From positions 1-64,000 of the forward strand of contig CANQZC010000003.1 in assembly GCA_947628235.1 (NCBI GenBank): DNA of 64,000 nucleotides, written 5' to 3'. Numbering within the stretch: the first letter of the stretch is position 1; each line of letters starts with the position of its first letter. The notes below the pieces were generated by a model. It saw only the letters and a program-made list of their open reading frames with translations, searched no databases and was not told the DNA's origin. This document shows positions 13,729 to 20,522 of the stretch, in pieces. The position numbers and the translations under genes were made by a program. The stretch comes from an uncultured Bacilli bacterium. GTDB taxonomy: Bacteria; Bacillota_I; Bacilli_A; RF39; UBA660.

Positions 13729-13882
13729 GCAGTTTTGTTCACATTGTGGTATGCTCTTGATTAAAAATCAGAGTGGATTACTTTGTCCATCCTACGGCAT
13801 AGAGTACGTAAAGATTAAGAACTGGTATTTTAATAAAGAATATGCAGAGAGGAATTTAGGATATAAAAATGGCAAAATGTAG
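13715..13882 (+). CDS. Tiny zinc-finger-like protein (55 aa)
   Basis: Overlaps the end of the previous gene. FCSHCG (7-12) and LCPSYG (23-28) look like the two knuckles of a zinc ribbon, but the fourth Cys is Tyr. Rest basic and aromatic. GGAG lies 11 nt upstream. Too short for confident assignment, but it fits the overlapping gene string. Confidence 0.6.
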   Translation: MMEDRQFCSHCGMLLIKNQSGLLCPSYGIEYVKIKNWYFNKEYAERNLGYKNGKM

Positions 13883-14069
13883 CTTTTGCGGTAAAATATT
13901 TCGTCCTACAGAACCTATAAAGAAACTTACTATTAAAGAAGGATACGTGCGAAAAAAAGGCGATCTCCTCTTTCCAGATTTTGGAGAAACTATAGCTTAT
14001 ATATGTAAAGACTGTCTTCCGCATATAGATATTCGACGTGTAGAGTATGATAGTGTTAGATTGTCCTAA
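13869..14069 (+). CDS. Small zinc-binding protein (66 aa)
   Basis: CSFCG (4-8) and CKDCLPH (46-52) form a split zinc ribbon around a basic middle. Start ATG overlaps the preceding gene; stop overlaps the next. Probably a nucleic-acid- or protein-binding accessory factor; function unknown. Confidence 0.7.
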   Translation: MAKCSFCGKIFRPTEPIKKLTIKEGYVRKKGDLLFPDFGETIAYICKDCLPHIDIRRVEYDSVRLS

Positions 14070-14274
14070 GTGCGGGAGCTTACTTAAACGAGAGGGATTA
14101 AAATATAGTTGTCCTAATTGTGGTTATAGTAAGTATGGAATGCGACATTATTATCAGACACAGTTTGCTAGGTGCCCTAATTGCGGATGTATGGGTAGTT
14201 GGCGTAGAGATCTAGGTATGTATAAATGTATATACTGCGGGAGGATTTTTAATGGTAGAAGTAACCGGCTCTAG
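14047..14274 (+). CDS. Double zinc-ribbon protein (75 aa)
   Basis: Two complete ribbons: CPKCG...CPNCG (6-26) and CPNCG...CIYCG (43-65), with basic linkers. Overlaps both neighbours. Such proteins in phages are usually regulators or adaptors; no specific family recognised. Confidence 0.75.
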   Translation: MIVLDCPKCGSLLKREGLKYSCPNCGYSKYGMRHYYQTQFARCPNCGCMGSWRRDLGMYKCIYCGRIFNGRSNRL

Positions 14275-14485
14275 TACATATGATATACTTGATCAACTAT
14301 TGGATTGTGCTTGTAATTTAATTAAAAAAGAGATTGATAGATCTACTGTGTTGGCTAGATATTATGCAGATTCTAATGAGTATACATTCTATTGTACACT
14401 ATTAGAAGCCTGCGAAGATATTAACAATGCACGATATACTGTAGGTGATTTAGCTCACCTTGCTGATGAGATAGGGATACTATAA
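14252..14485 (+). CDS. Helical protein of unknown function (77 aa)
   Basis: Overlaps the preceding zinc-ribbon gene by 23 bp. Mostly helical (YDILDQLLDCACNLIKKEID, then LLEACEDINNARYT). TAATG overlap with the following frame. Confidence 0.65.
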   Translation: MVEVTGSSTYDILDQLLDCACNLIKKEIDRSTVLARYYADSNEYTFYCTLLEACEDINNARYTVGDLAHLADEIGIL

Positions 14486-14685
14486 TGTTTTAAGAATATA
14501 ATACTCTTAGATCGTTGCGGAGGATGCGTATACCTGCCGATAAAAAATGTTTTCTAACAGCAGACGGTAAATGTATCTATCCTATGAACACTCTTTGCGA
14601 TGGTTGTACTATTTATCATGATCATCAACCTATATTTGGTAAGAAGTATACGTATAAATATAGAAGTGGTTTGTGTAATGGGTAA
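14485..14685 (+). CDS. Cys-rich small protein; in-frame TAA at codon 3 of the coupled start
   Basis: The ATG expected from the TAATG overlap (14485) is followed by TTT TAA, then the same frame runs open to 14685. A usable start may be TTG 14515 or ATG 14524, but GGAGG abuts that ATG with no spacer. The product from 14524 is 53 aa with four Cys (KCF, GKC, LCDGC). Either a mutated coupled start with reinitiation downstream, or readthrough. Confidence 0.55.
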
Positions 14686-15205
14686 AAGTCTTGATTATCT
14701 CCGCCAAGGAGGATTTGTTTTACCGTATAAATTACGAGGACATGCTCCGGGTGAAGTTCAATTAAATCCAGAACAGATTGAGTTACGTAATTATGCAATG
14801 CGTTTAGCAGATATGATTGAGGCAGAGTCAATCAATCATGCTTTTGATATACCAAGAGTAGTAGATGAAGATATGATTAGACAATGTCCTTTCTGCGGCG
14901 GTCCTGCATCATTACATTGGTCTGAACCAGGTCATGAAGATAGAGTTTGGTGTATTATTAGATGTGATGATTTTAAAAGTGCTTGTCCGGGTAGTAGCTT
15001 AAATACTTGGTATCCTACCAAAGATGAAGCTATTGCCGCATGGAATAGACGTCACGAAAGAACATGTATTCCTGTATGGAAAGATGTTGGGCATGGTGTT
15101 CAATTTCCTTTTTGTTCAGAATGCGGCGGAGAGCTAGAATATCGGTATCCTTATTGTTCGCAATGTGGAGCTCGCAATCTGAAATATAACAATGAGTCTA
15201 TATAA
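14678..15205 (+). CDS. Lar-like zinc-finger protein with extra C-terminal zinc ribbon (175 aa)
   Basis: ATG 14678 is chosen over an upstream ATG that would overlap the previous gene by 86 bp. The middle region has the restriction-alleviation (Lar-like) zinc-finger pattern: CPFCGG (about 69-74), a paired Cys segment, then T-x2-EAIAAWNRR (about 116-126). The C-terminus adds a double ribbon, CSECGG...CSQCG (about 147-166). Lar-like domains are widespread in phages; most are of unknown activity. N-terminal 65 residues are unassigned. Confidence 0.75.
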   Translation: MGKSLDYLRQGGFVLPYKLRGHAPGEVQLNPEQIELRNYAMRLADMIEAESINHAFDIPRVVDEDMIRQCPFCGGPASLHWSEPGHEDRVWCIIRCDDFKSACPGSSLNTWYPTKDEAIAAWNRRHERTCIPVWKDVGHGVQFPFCSECGGELEYRYPYCSQCGARNLKYNNESI

Positions 15206-15545
15206 ATTTAATGTGGTACTTTTTTTATTAAAAGACTCATGAGATGCGGGAACTAGGTATTAAAAAAAGTACCACAATATTAAAAAGTGGTATTTTTTTA
15301 TTGGAAGGGTAATGTAAGTGTAAAGACCATGCCTGCTAAAAATATGTAATTTTCTACCACTTTTATTGGAAGGGTAATGAAAATTCATTAGGCAGCGGCC
15401 GCAGGTAAGGGGAGTGTAAATTTCAACATTAAAAAAAAGTACCACAATATTTAAAAAAAGTACCACATTCCGCCGAAAAAAGTACCACATTCCGCCGAAA
15501 AAAGTACCACCCTAAAAGATAAAGATAAAGATATATATATAAGTA
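15206..15545. other. Iteron array and AT-rich DNA: putative replication origin
   Basis: Direct repeats of A6-8GTACCAC end at 15445, 15466, 15488 and 15510 (spacing 21-22 bp), the last two within identical CATTCCGCCG-flanked units; another direct copy ends at 15275 and inverted copies start at 15213 and 15287. TTTTATTGGAAGGGTAATG occurs twice (about 15297 and 15361). The array is followed by AAAGATAAAGATAAAGATATATATAT split over 15514-15540, a plausible melting region. It lies directly before the putative initiator gene, the usual layout of iteron replicons. I did not find a clear DnaA box. Confidence 0.75.
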
Positions 15546-15546
15546 G

Positions 15547-15579
15547 GGGAAGAAAACCCTGTTAGGGTTTCCTTCCTAG
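15547..15579 (+). repeat. Inverted repeat between origin and initiator promoter
   Basis: GGAAGAAAACCCT-GTT-AGGGTTTCCTTCC: an almost perfect hairpin without a T-run, so an operator or regulatory RNA hairpin rather than a standard terminator. Confidence 0.6.
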
Positions 15580-15607
15580 GCTACTATTGGTTAAATATAT
15601 TTATACC

Positions 15608-15636
15608 TTGACTTTATTAATAATTTTTGATATAAT
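15608..15636 (+). promoter_or_regulatory. Promoter of the putative initiator gene
   Basis: TTGACT, 17 bp spacer, TATAAT, followed by AAGGAGGTAG and a GTG start 21 bp downstream. Confidence 0.8.
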
Positions 15637-15656
15637 ATATTAAGGAGGTAGTATTA

Positions 15657-16430
15657 GTGGAAGAGCCATCTAGTATTTTAGTAAGTGTGGCTGAAGATCA
15701 CATGCAAATTAGAAATTACGAACCCGGTGTCGCCGCTCTGGCTTCTACTTTTGGTAGAGTAGAAGATGATAGAAGAATAATTAATAGAACAGAACTTACA
15801 GACAACATGAAAAAGCTGTTTGGTTTATCTAAATATAAATGTAAACAAATTATTGATGTACTTTTGGAAACAGGATTGTTTGAACAAGGGGAGAGTGTTA
15901 ATGAGCTATATGTAGTTCAATTAACTACTAACTTTTTAAAGATGTTTGTAACTACTGTACGTTTTTGTTGTGAACATTTGTCTACATTTACATTTAAGGT
16001 ATATTGTTATTTATTTAATAAATATAATATGCATATATATTATCAGTATAATGATAATTATTTTTTTAGTGAGAAAGAAATTCTTGAATCTATTGGATAT
16101 AGTCGTAATGTGAATATTAGACGTAGGTTAAAAGAGAGTTTAAAGATACTCAAAAAGCTAGGATTAATTGAGTATAGCGAAGAAGCTGCGGGTAGACCTG
16201 GTAAACATGGCGTTTATCATGAATTATATGCTGTATATAATTATAGCCCAATTCAGAAGAATGCATTACAGGAATTGGTTGATGAGGGTGAAAAATTAAG
16301 TCCTAATATTGTTAGTGAAGCAGCTGCTATGGAAGTAGAGATTCCTAAGAAGCTAGAACCTGATAAAGAAGAAATGAAATTATTCCAAGAATTTCTTGAA
16401 TTTAAAAAATGGAAAGAGCTACATGAATAA
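15657..16430 (+). CDS. Putative iteron-binding replication initiator / replisome organiser (257 aa)
   Basis: GTG start after AAGGAGGTAGTATTA. The predicted structure has two winged-helix-like parts: residues 40-75 (TELTDNMKKLFGLSKYKCKQIIDVLLETG, split here in description) and residues 125-185 (SEKEILESIGYSRN, then a basic helix RRRLKESLKILKKLGLIEYSEE and a wing). Two DNA-binding domains, position after an iteron array, and an acidic/helical C-terminus fit plasmid and phage initiator proteins of the Rep/DnaD-like type. The exact family is not recognised. Overlaps the next gene by 8 bp. Confidence 0.7.
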   Translation: MEEPSSILVSVAEDHMQIRNYEPGVAALASTFGRVEDDRRIINRTELTDNMKKLFGLSKYKCKQIIDVLLETGLFEQGESVNELYVVQLTTNFLKMFVTTVRFCCEHLSTFTFKVYCYLFNKYNMHIYYQYNDNYFFSEKEILESIGYSRNVNIRRRLKESLKILKKLGLIEYSEEAAGRPGKHGVYHELYAVYNYSPIQKNALQELVDEGEKLSPNIVSEAAAMEVEIPKKLEPDKEEMKLFQEFLEFKKWKELHE

Positions 16431-16599
16431 AGAAACATGCTCTACTTGTATATATTATGCGGGAGGTAGTTGTCACCGTTATCCAGAAACTATTGTGAAG
16501 AGAAAGAGCGATTGGTGCGGGGAACATCGTAAAGAAAATAAATATGATACCACAATTACCTATAACCGTCCATTAGAAGTTAGTACTGTTCTATTATAG
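16423..16599 (+). CDS. Small Cys-rich protein (58 aa)
   Basis: ATG 16423 overlaps the initiator stop. CSTC, GGSC, YPET, DWCGEH give a four-Cys pattern (C-x2-C-x7-C-x14-C) seen in many small phage proteins, probably metal-binding. Unknown function. Confidence 0.7.
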   Translation: MNKETCSTCIYYAGGSCHRYPETIVKRKSDWCGEHRKENKYDTTITYNRPLEVSTVLL

Positions 16600-16610
16600 T
16601 TAGGATAATA

Positions 16611-16892
16611 ATGGAGTTTTGGGAAATAGTTTTAATGGTTTTAGATTTTATGTTCTTAGCTGCGGCTATTGGTGTATGTGTGGCAGGTAGACATAATTCT
16701 AATTTATATAGCTTGTATAGAACAGACTTTTTAATTAATTTATTGCTTGGAATTGCTAATACTTTCTTAACTATTAGTAATTATGATAACGTAGCATTTT
16801 TCTGGTTTTGTTTAATTTTTACAGGTTGGTTATTTGGTTGTTCTACCTATTCTTTTGTTAAAATGTTAGATGTGAAAGATAATAATGAATAA
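16611..16892 (+). CDS. Multi-pass membrane protein (93 aa)
   Basis: ATG after TTAGGATAATA. Hydrophobic segments at about 5-25, 38-55 and 60-83 with short charged links; no signal peptide cleavage site evident. Function unknown. First of a run of membrane-protein genes coupled by overlaps. Confidence 0.72.
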   Translation: MEFWEIVLMVLDFMFLAAAIGVCVAGRHNSNLYSLYRTDFLINLLLGIANTFLTISNYDNVAFFWFCLIFTGWLFGCSTYSFVKMLDVKDNNE

Positions 16893-17256
16893 AGATATAG
16901 AAAAATTTACTATAGCTGGTTTTTTGATTTGTTTATTTGTGGGTATTGGAATTGGACTATTTATTGGATGGGGTGTTGGTCAAGGATTAGCACAGAACCA
17001 AGAACAACAAAAGGTAGAAAATATTACTAACGTAGAACAACGTTGGGGTGGAGTTGAATCTGAATTTGACTATGATATAATTTTTGATAAAGCTAGTGGT
17101 GTATACTATGCTATTATTAAGATAGATAATGATATTGCTATGACTCCGCTGTATAATGTAGATGGTCTACCTCTTTGTGTAGATGATATTAATCACGGTG
17201 ATATTAATATGGCTCTGCAGGACGTGAAAACTAATTTAAAGAGGTTAGAAGAATAA
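16885..17256 (+). CDS. Membrane-anchored protein (123 aa)
   Basis: A single Gly-rich hydrophobic segment at 10-35 (AGFLICLFVGIGIGLFIGW) followed by a soluble alpha/beta domain with strands around YDIIFDKASGVYYAIIKID. Type II anchor likely. Overlaps the preceding gene by 8 bp and shares TAATG with the next. Function unknown. Confidence 0.72.
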   Translation: MNKDIEKFTIAGFLICLFVGIGIGLFIGWGVGQGLAQNQEQQKVENITNVEQRWGGVESEFDYDIIFDKASGVYYAIIKIDNDIAMTPLYNVDGLPLCVDDINHGDINMALQDVKTNLKRLEE

Positions 17257-17309
17257 TGGAAACATTGTTTTTATATTTAGCTATAGGCTTTGTATTAGCG
17301 AGGACATAA
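17256..17309 (+). CDS. Possible 17-aa hydrophobic peptide
   Basis: METLFLYLAIGFVLART, bounded by TAATG on both sides. It may be a translated micro-membrane peptide or only a coupling frame. No ribosome site other than the overlap. Confidence 0.4.
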   Translation: METLFLYLAIGFVLART

Positions 17310-17419
17310 TGGATTTTACATTTATTATCTTAATTATTATATTTGTGTTCTTCTTTATCTTCTTTGGTATACCTCTATTATGTATGTTTGTTGACTATTT
17401 GGAGAAATACTGGCTATGA
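17309..17419 (+). CDS. Single-pass membrane peptide (36 aa)
   Basis: MDFTFIILIIIFVFFFIFFG then a short hydrophilic tail ending EKYWL. ATG in a TAATG overlap, stop in an ATGA overlap with the next gene. Confidence 0.6.
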   Translation: MDFTFIILIIIFVFFFIFFGIPLLCMFVDYLEKYWL

Positions 17420-17642
17420 TAGTATTTATTATAATTTTTGTTCTTATAATTCTTGCTTATGGTAGTTTTATAGTGTTCTTATACTTTAAACGTAAGCAAA
17501 GAGAGAAAGTTGCAGAGGAAGAAAAAAAGAAATAATAGAAGAGGAACGAAAGAAAAGGATTGCTAGAGAAACACAACGTGAATATGATTTATGGTCACGT
17601 ATTATGTTTGAACGTGGCGGTCCTGATGATGATTTTATGTAG
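17416..17642 (+). CDS. Membrane protein with predicted -1 frameshift at A AAA AAG
   Basis: Zero frame encodes 39 aa: a hydrophobic segment (IIIFVLIILAYGSFIVFLYF) and a charged tail ending EEEKKK-stop at 17535. The heptamer A AAA AAG (17523-17529) followed by GAAATAATAG permits a -1 shift; the -1 frame then runs open through EIIEEERKKRIARETQREYD and ends PDDDFM at 17642, continuing the same charged-helix character. A AAA AAG is the classic dnaX-type slippery site. A one-base indel in the A7 run would look the same. Confidence 0.6.
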
Positions 17643-17727
17643 AGATTAAACTATAAATATATTTAGATGATTAGATATGAAAGAATATTAACTATGGACC
17701 TAAACGATGTAGATTTTATAGCATGCT
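17643..17727. other. AT-rich spacer before tandem repeats
   Basis: No gene or clear signal seen; leads into the repeat array. Confidence 0.5.
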
Positions 17728-17887
17728 AGTGAATTTCCTGTGATATTAATGAATTTGATGTTGTGCCAGTGAATTTCATAGTATACCAATAAATTTGATA
17801 CTGTGTTAGTGAATTTCATAGTATGTCAATGAATTTCATAGTATACCAGTGAATTTCATAGTATATCAGTGAAACTGGGTGTCACAT
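17728..17887 (+). repeat. Eight tandem 20-bp repeats
   Basis: Units begin exactly every 20 bp at 17728, 17748, 17768, 17788, 17808, 17828, 17848 and 17868. The core is AGTGAATTTCATAGTATACC with variants; the last unit is degenerate (AGTGAAACTG). A strict two-helical-turn period suggests a protein-binding array such as a plasmid centromere, iteron or repressor array. No open frame crosses it usefully. Confidence 0.85.
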
Positions 17888-18035
17888 TATACAACCAGCA
17901 GTCAAGAAAAATTTTTGAAACAAAAACCAAGACCGAGAAATTTATGTCTTTGCGAATTTTGAGTCTCCCTTGTACAATATCTTGTATTTTTGAGATAACA
18001 TCTTTTTCACATATTTTGTATCACTTCCGATACGT

Positions 18036-18114
18036 TAATCGGAAATTTTTACGAGACGAGTATTTGTCCGTCTTAACTAAAAAGTGCAAAATTTCCGATT
18101 AAACCTGCTCGTCT
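18036..18114. other. Interleaved inverted repeats (possible H-type pseudoknot)
   Basis: TAATCGGAAATTTT (18036-18049) pairs with AAAATTTCCGATTA (18088-18101), and AGACGAG (18054-18060), inside that loop, pairs with CTCGTCT (18108-18114), outside it. The A-B-A'-B' order is that of an H-type pseudoknot if transcribed. No gene lies here. Confidence 0.6.
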
Positions 18115-18149
18115 AAGGGAATGTCAAAGGCAACCGCCGCAGTCACATC

Positions 18150-18250
18150 TCAGAATTTTCATTTTGGAATCTTAAAATAAAATTTTCATTTTTGAGTCTC
18201 GCATATAAATTTTCATTTCTAAACAAAACTCATTTTCACTTTCACTCTTG
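18150..18250. repeat. Imperfect AATTTTCATTT repeats
   Basis: Copies at about 18154, 18180 and 18207, roughly 26 bp apart, and a CATTTTCACTTTCACTC tail at 18230. A similar run is at about 22928. Probably AT-rich binding repeats; function unknown. Confidence 0.45.
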
Positions 18251-18266
18251 GTTATAATAAATATTG

Positions 18267-18296
18267 TTGACAGCAGATAAATCACTATGTTATAAT
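18267..18296 (+). promoter_or_regulatory. Rightward consensus promoter (first of two)
   Basis: TTGACA, 18 bp spacer, TATAAT. A GGGAGAGG sequence follows but no gene starts there; about 200 nt of leader precede the next gene. Confidence 0.8.
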
Positions 18297-18389
18297 ATAT
18301 AATGTCAAGAGGGAGAGGTAATTAAAACTTTTCCGAGTTCCGCCGGCAGAGCTTAAAAATCTTGACACCAACTGTTAAGAAGTTTATTC

Positions 18390-18419
18390 TTGACAATAGC
18401 ATCAAAGATATGCTATAAT
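18390..18419 (+). promoter_or_regulatory. Second rightward consensus promoter for the winged-helix gene
   Basis: TTGACA, 18 bp spacer, TATAAT. The leader then holds the hairpins AGGGGA-TGGCC-TCCCCT (about 18434-18451) and GCCC-TTGCTA-GGGC (18463-18476) before the ribosome site, features that could control translation. Confidence 0.8.
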
Positions 18420-18499
18420 ATAAATATAGAAAAGAGGGGATGGCCTCCCCTTAAAACAACGAGCCCTTGCTAGGGCAGGATTGCAAAGGAGCAAGTAAA

Positions 18500-18880
18500 A
18501 TGGCTGAGGTTAAAGTTACGCGCAAGGATCTGTTCACCTGGATGCGGGATGTGCTTAACGAGATTTCTTGTAATGATGAAGAGGACGAAGCAAAGCGTGG
18601 TCAGGCTATCGCTATGTGCGAGAAGTATGTTGAGCAGCTTAGCAAGGCCCGCAAGCCCACTGTGAACAAAGAGGCGGAAAAGACCGCTGATGAAGTTGCG
18701 GAGCTCATTGCGGCAGGTGGCCCTGACAAGGCTTGGACCGCTAAGGATATTGCGGCAGCTGCTGGTGAGATTTCTGTGCAGAAGGCTGCGGCGGCACTGC
18801 GGAAGCTCGTGCAGCGTGGTACTGTGACGATGCTGGAGAAGGAGCATAAGAGCGATCCTAACTCCTACCAGATGGCTTAG
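18500..18880 (+). CDS. Winged-helix DNA-binding protein, paralog A (126 aa)
   Basis: ATG 18500 after AAAGGAGCAAGTAAA. N-terminus TRKDLFTWMRDVLNE and a helical region, a Lys/Pro-rich linker (about 52-62), then a winged helix (residues about 75-120: KAWTAKDIAAAAGEISVQ, ALRKLVQRGTV, wing). The N-terminal motif and layout match the leftward gene at 20058, so they are paralogs. GC-rich, host-like codon use and two strong promoters suggest high expression. A regulator or chromatin-like protein acting on the nearby repeats is a reasonable guess, not shown. Confidence 0.75.
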   Translation: MAEVKVTRKDLFTWMRDVLNEISCNDEEDEAKRGQAIAMCEKYVEQLSKARKPTVNKEAEKTADEVAELIAAGGPDKAWTAKDIAAAAGEISVQKAAAALRKLVQRGTVTMLEKEHKSDPNSYQMA

Positions 18881-18903
18881 TAGCTATCTGACTTACTTTA
18901 GAG

Positions 18904-18931
18904 GTGGGGCTCGCAATGCGGCGGGCCCCAA
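18904..18931 (+). promoter_or_regulatory. Intergenic hairpin
   Basis: TGGGGC and GCCCCA arms enclose about 12 nt; no T-run, so attenuation or mRNA end protection rather than full termination. Confidence 0.5.
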
Positions 18932-18962
18932 TAGAGATTAGATAAGAGGGTTGGAGTATTGA

Positions 18963-19424
18963 GTGAAGTATACTTTTGTAGATGATGCTGGTCATAAAAG
19001 AACAGTTAATATTCCGCAGGAGTATATTACTCTGAATACTCATGCTTTAGGTATTACTGAGCAAGAAGCTATTGATATGTGGCTTAGTGATGAAGGATAT
19101 ATAGTTAATCCGGTCGTCCAAGAGCTAACAGAAAAAGCTAAACAAAATGGTGTAGGTAGCGCGGGAGTGGCTAGTAGACCTAAGAATACACGAAGACAGG
19201 TCGCCCGCAAACCAGACTATGAAAAACGATGGTTGATTGAATACGCGGCAGAAGCCCTTAAGAATGTCGTTAACGGTGAGCCCGCGTATTGGAATAGTGA
19301 TGAAAAGATCGAGCTGCCGCACTTAGATAATATCGAGATTACCAATCCAGAGCGTATAATCTCTTTCACTCTTGGTGAGAATGATTACAGCTTTACTCTT
19401 ACAAAACATCGTAAGAAAAAATAA
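18963..19424 (+). CDS. Uncharacterised protein with basic middle (153 aa)
   Basis: GTG start after GGAGTATTGA. N-terminal alpha/beta (MKYTFVDDAGHKRTVNIPQE), a basic disordered linker with GVASRPKNTRRQVARKP (about 69-85), and a C-terminal beta-rich part (IISFTLGENDYSFTLTKHRKKK). The N-terminal MKYTF...VNIPxxYI...EAIxMWLSDEGYI pattern occurs in Clostridial phage proteins; function unknown. Strong terminator follows. Confidence 0.7.
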   Translation: MKYTFVDDAGHKRTVNIPQEYITLNTHALGITEQEAIDMWLSDEGYIVNPVVQELTEKAKQNGVGSAGVASRPKNTRRQVARKPDYEKRWLIEYAAEALKNVVNGEPAYWNSDEKIELPHLDNIEITNPERIISFTLGENDYSFTLTKHRKKK

Positions 19425-19455
19425 TATAATAAATTCACATTCTTTCCTTTCTCTT

Positions 19456-19493
19456 GGAGCCTTACTTTGTGGTGGAGTAAGGCTCTTTTTTTT
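19456..19493 (+). terminator. Strong rho-independent terminator
   Basis: GAGCCTTACT / AGTAAGGCTC (10 bp) followed by TTTTTTTT. Confidence 0.92.
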
Positions 19494-19528
19494 ATGCGGC
19501 GACCTGTTCAAATATTTTTTTAAACAGA

Positions 19529-20008
19529 AGTTAGCTTAGGTTAACTTTTTAAAAGCGTATATTAGGTTTTAGGAAAATTTATGCGGCTAGAGCGTATAGG
19601 CCCTGATTAACAAAAATTGGGCGTATAGGTGAGCGACCGACCTCACCGCCGTAAACGGCGGGTTTACGAACATCTGTTCTATAGTTAACCATGGTAAACT
19701 TTTTAATAAAAAAATGTTAACTTTGACTAACTTTTAATAGTTAACCGCAGTAAACTTTGTTAGGTTTTAGGAAAATTGTGAATTTTTTGTGAAAATTGCG
19801 GATTTCGCTTGATTTTTTCGTGCATGTGTGGTAAAATCGCCGGCAATTGTGGAAATTTTGTGAATTTTTTGTGAAGATACTTGACAAAATGCGCGTTTTG
19901 TGCTATGAAAAGTTAACTATGACTAATTTACAATAATTAACTGCGGTTTACTTTTTCTTGGAAGAGTTAACCTTGACTAACTCACTCATTGTTAACCTTG
20001 GTTAACTT
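19529..20008. promoter_or_regulatory. Cluster of eight palindromic GTTAACC-type sites
   Basis: Sites near AGTTAACC-NN-GGTTAACT at 19529-19547, 19683-19700, 19714-19733, 19739-19757, 19911-19929, 19936-19953, 19964-19982 and 19991-20008 in 480 bp without any gene. Between them are a probable promoter (19809-19837) and repeated phrases such as GGTTTTAGGAAAATT (19565, 19758) and TTGTGAATTTTTTGTGAA (about 19783 and 19856). Confidence 0.8.
19809..19837 (+). promoter_or_regulatory. Rightward promoter-like element, copy 1 of 3
   Basis: TTGATT, 17 bp spacer with CGTGCATGTGTGG, TAAAAT, then CCGGC. Homologous to the elements at 21381-21410 and 21795-21823. No gene follows on this strand. Confidence 0.5.
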
Positions 20009-20026
20009 GGGTGCATAGGAAAAGCC

Positions 20027-20047
20027 CGCATTGCGCGGACTAATCCT
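20027..20047 (-). terminator. Terminator of the leftward winged-helix gene
   Basis: Minus strand GTCCGC-GCAAT-GCGGGC followed by TTTT, just past the stop at 20058. Confidence 0.7.
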
Positions 20048-20057
20048 AAATTTTAAT

Positions 20058-20459
20058 TTAATCGGTATCCGCTCCCATCATCTCGGGCGTTCCATAGACC
20101 GTCGTTTTCTTTGTGGCGTCACTTACAAGCAAACCGCGCTTTACACCACGCCGAAGCAGTCCCGTGGCTTTCTGAACAGTCCGCACAAAAGGAAAGTTTT
20201 CAAGCACTTCACGAGCGGAAACCGGCTCCCCATGTTGACGCACCCATTCGACAATTTTATCAATATCATTGTCGTTTTGAATCTGCTCTTTTGTGCGGCT
20301 GTCCCCGCTCTTCTTTACGGGTTTGTTCATTGCGGTTTCCCATTTTGTGAGGGTTTCCACCATATCGGCGGGCATATTATCCGCGAAGTTCTCACGGATA
20401 TACGCAAGCAGTTCTTTACGTGTAGGGTTTTTCGTGGTGGTGGTGGTGTTCTCGGTCAT
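20058..20459 (-). CDS. Winged-helix DNA-binding protein, paralog B (133 aa)
   Basis: ATG after AAGGAAAGAAC. A Thr-rich N-terminus, then TRKELLAYIRENF, matching TRKDLFTWMRDVL of the 18500 gene, a helical segment, a Lys-rich linker, and a winged helix (about 70-120: VEWVRQHGEPVSAREVLENF, ATGLLRRGVKRGLLV). GC-rich codon use like paralog A. The upstream region carries the inverted repeat GGATAA-N7-TTATCC that could be an autoregulatory operator. Confidence 0.75.
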   Translation of the reverse strand: MTENTTTTTKNPTRKELLAYIRENFADNMPADMVETLTKWETAMNKPVKKSGDSRTKEQIQNDNDIDKIVEWVRQHGEPVSAREVLENFPFVRTVQKATGLLRRGVKRGLLVSDATKKTTVYGTPEMMGADTD

Positions 20460-20522
20460 GTTCTTTCCTTTCCTTGACCGTGGAGGATAATCTTTTGTTA
20501 TCCCCTCTTGACAACTATTATA

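Noticed and set aside
15206-15545. CRISPR array
   Set aside because: Repeats are only about 13 bp with A-rich spacing of 21-22 bp and no unique spacers; they fit iterons. The 20-bp array at 17728 also lacks spacers. No cas genes were seen.
20031-20477. 148-codon rightward frame
   Set aside because: Mirror of the leftward winged-helix gene, without ribosome site or sensible domain composition.
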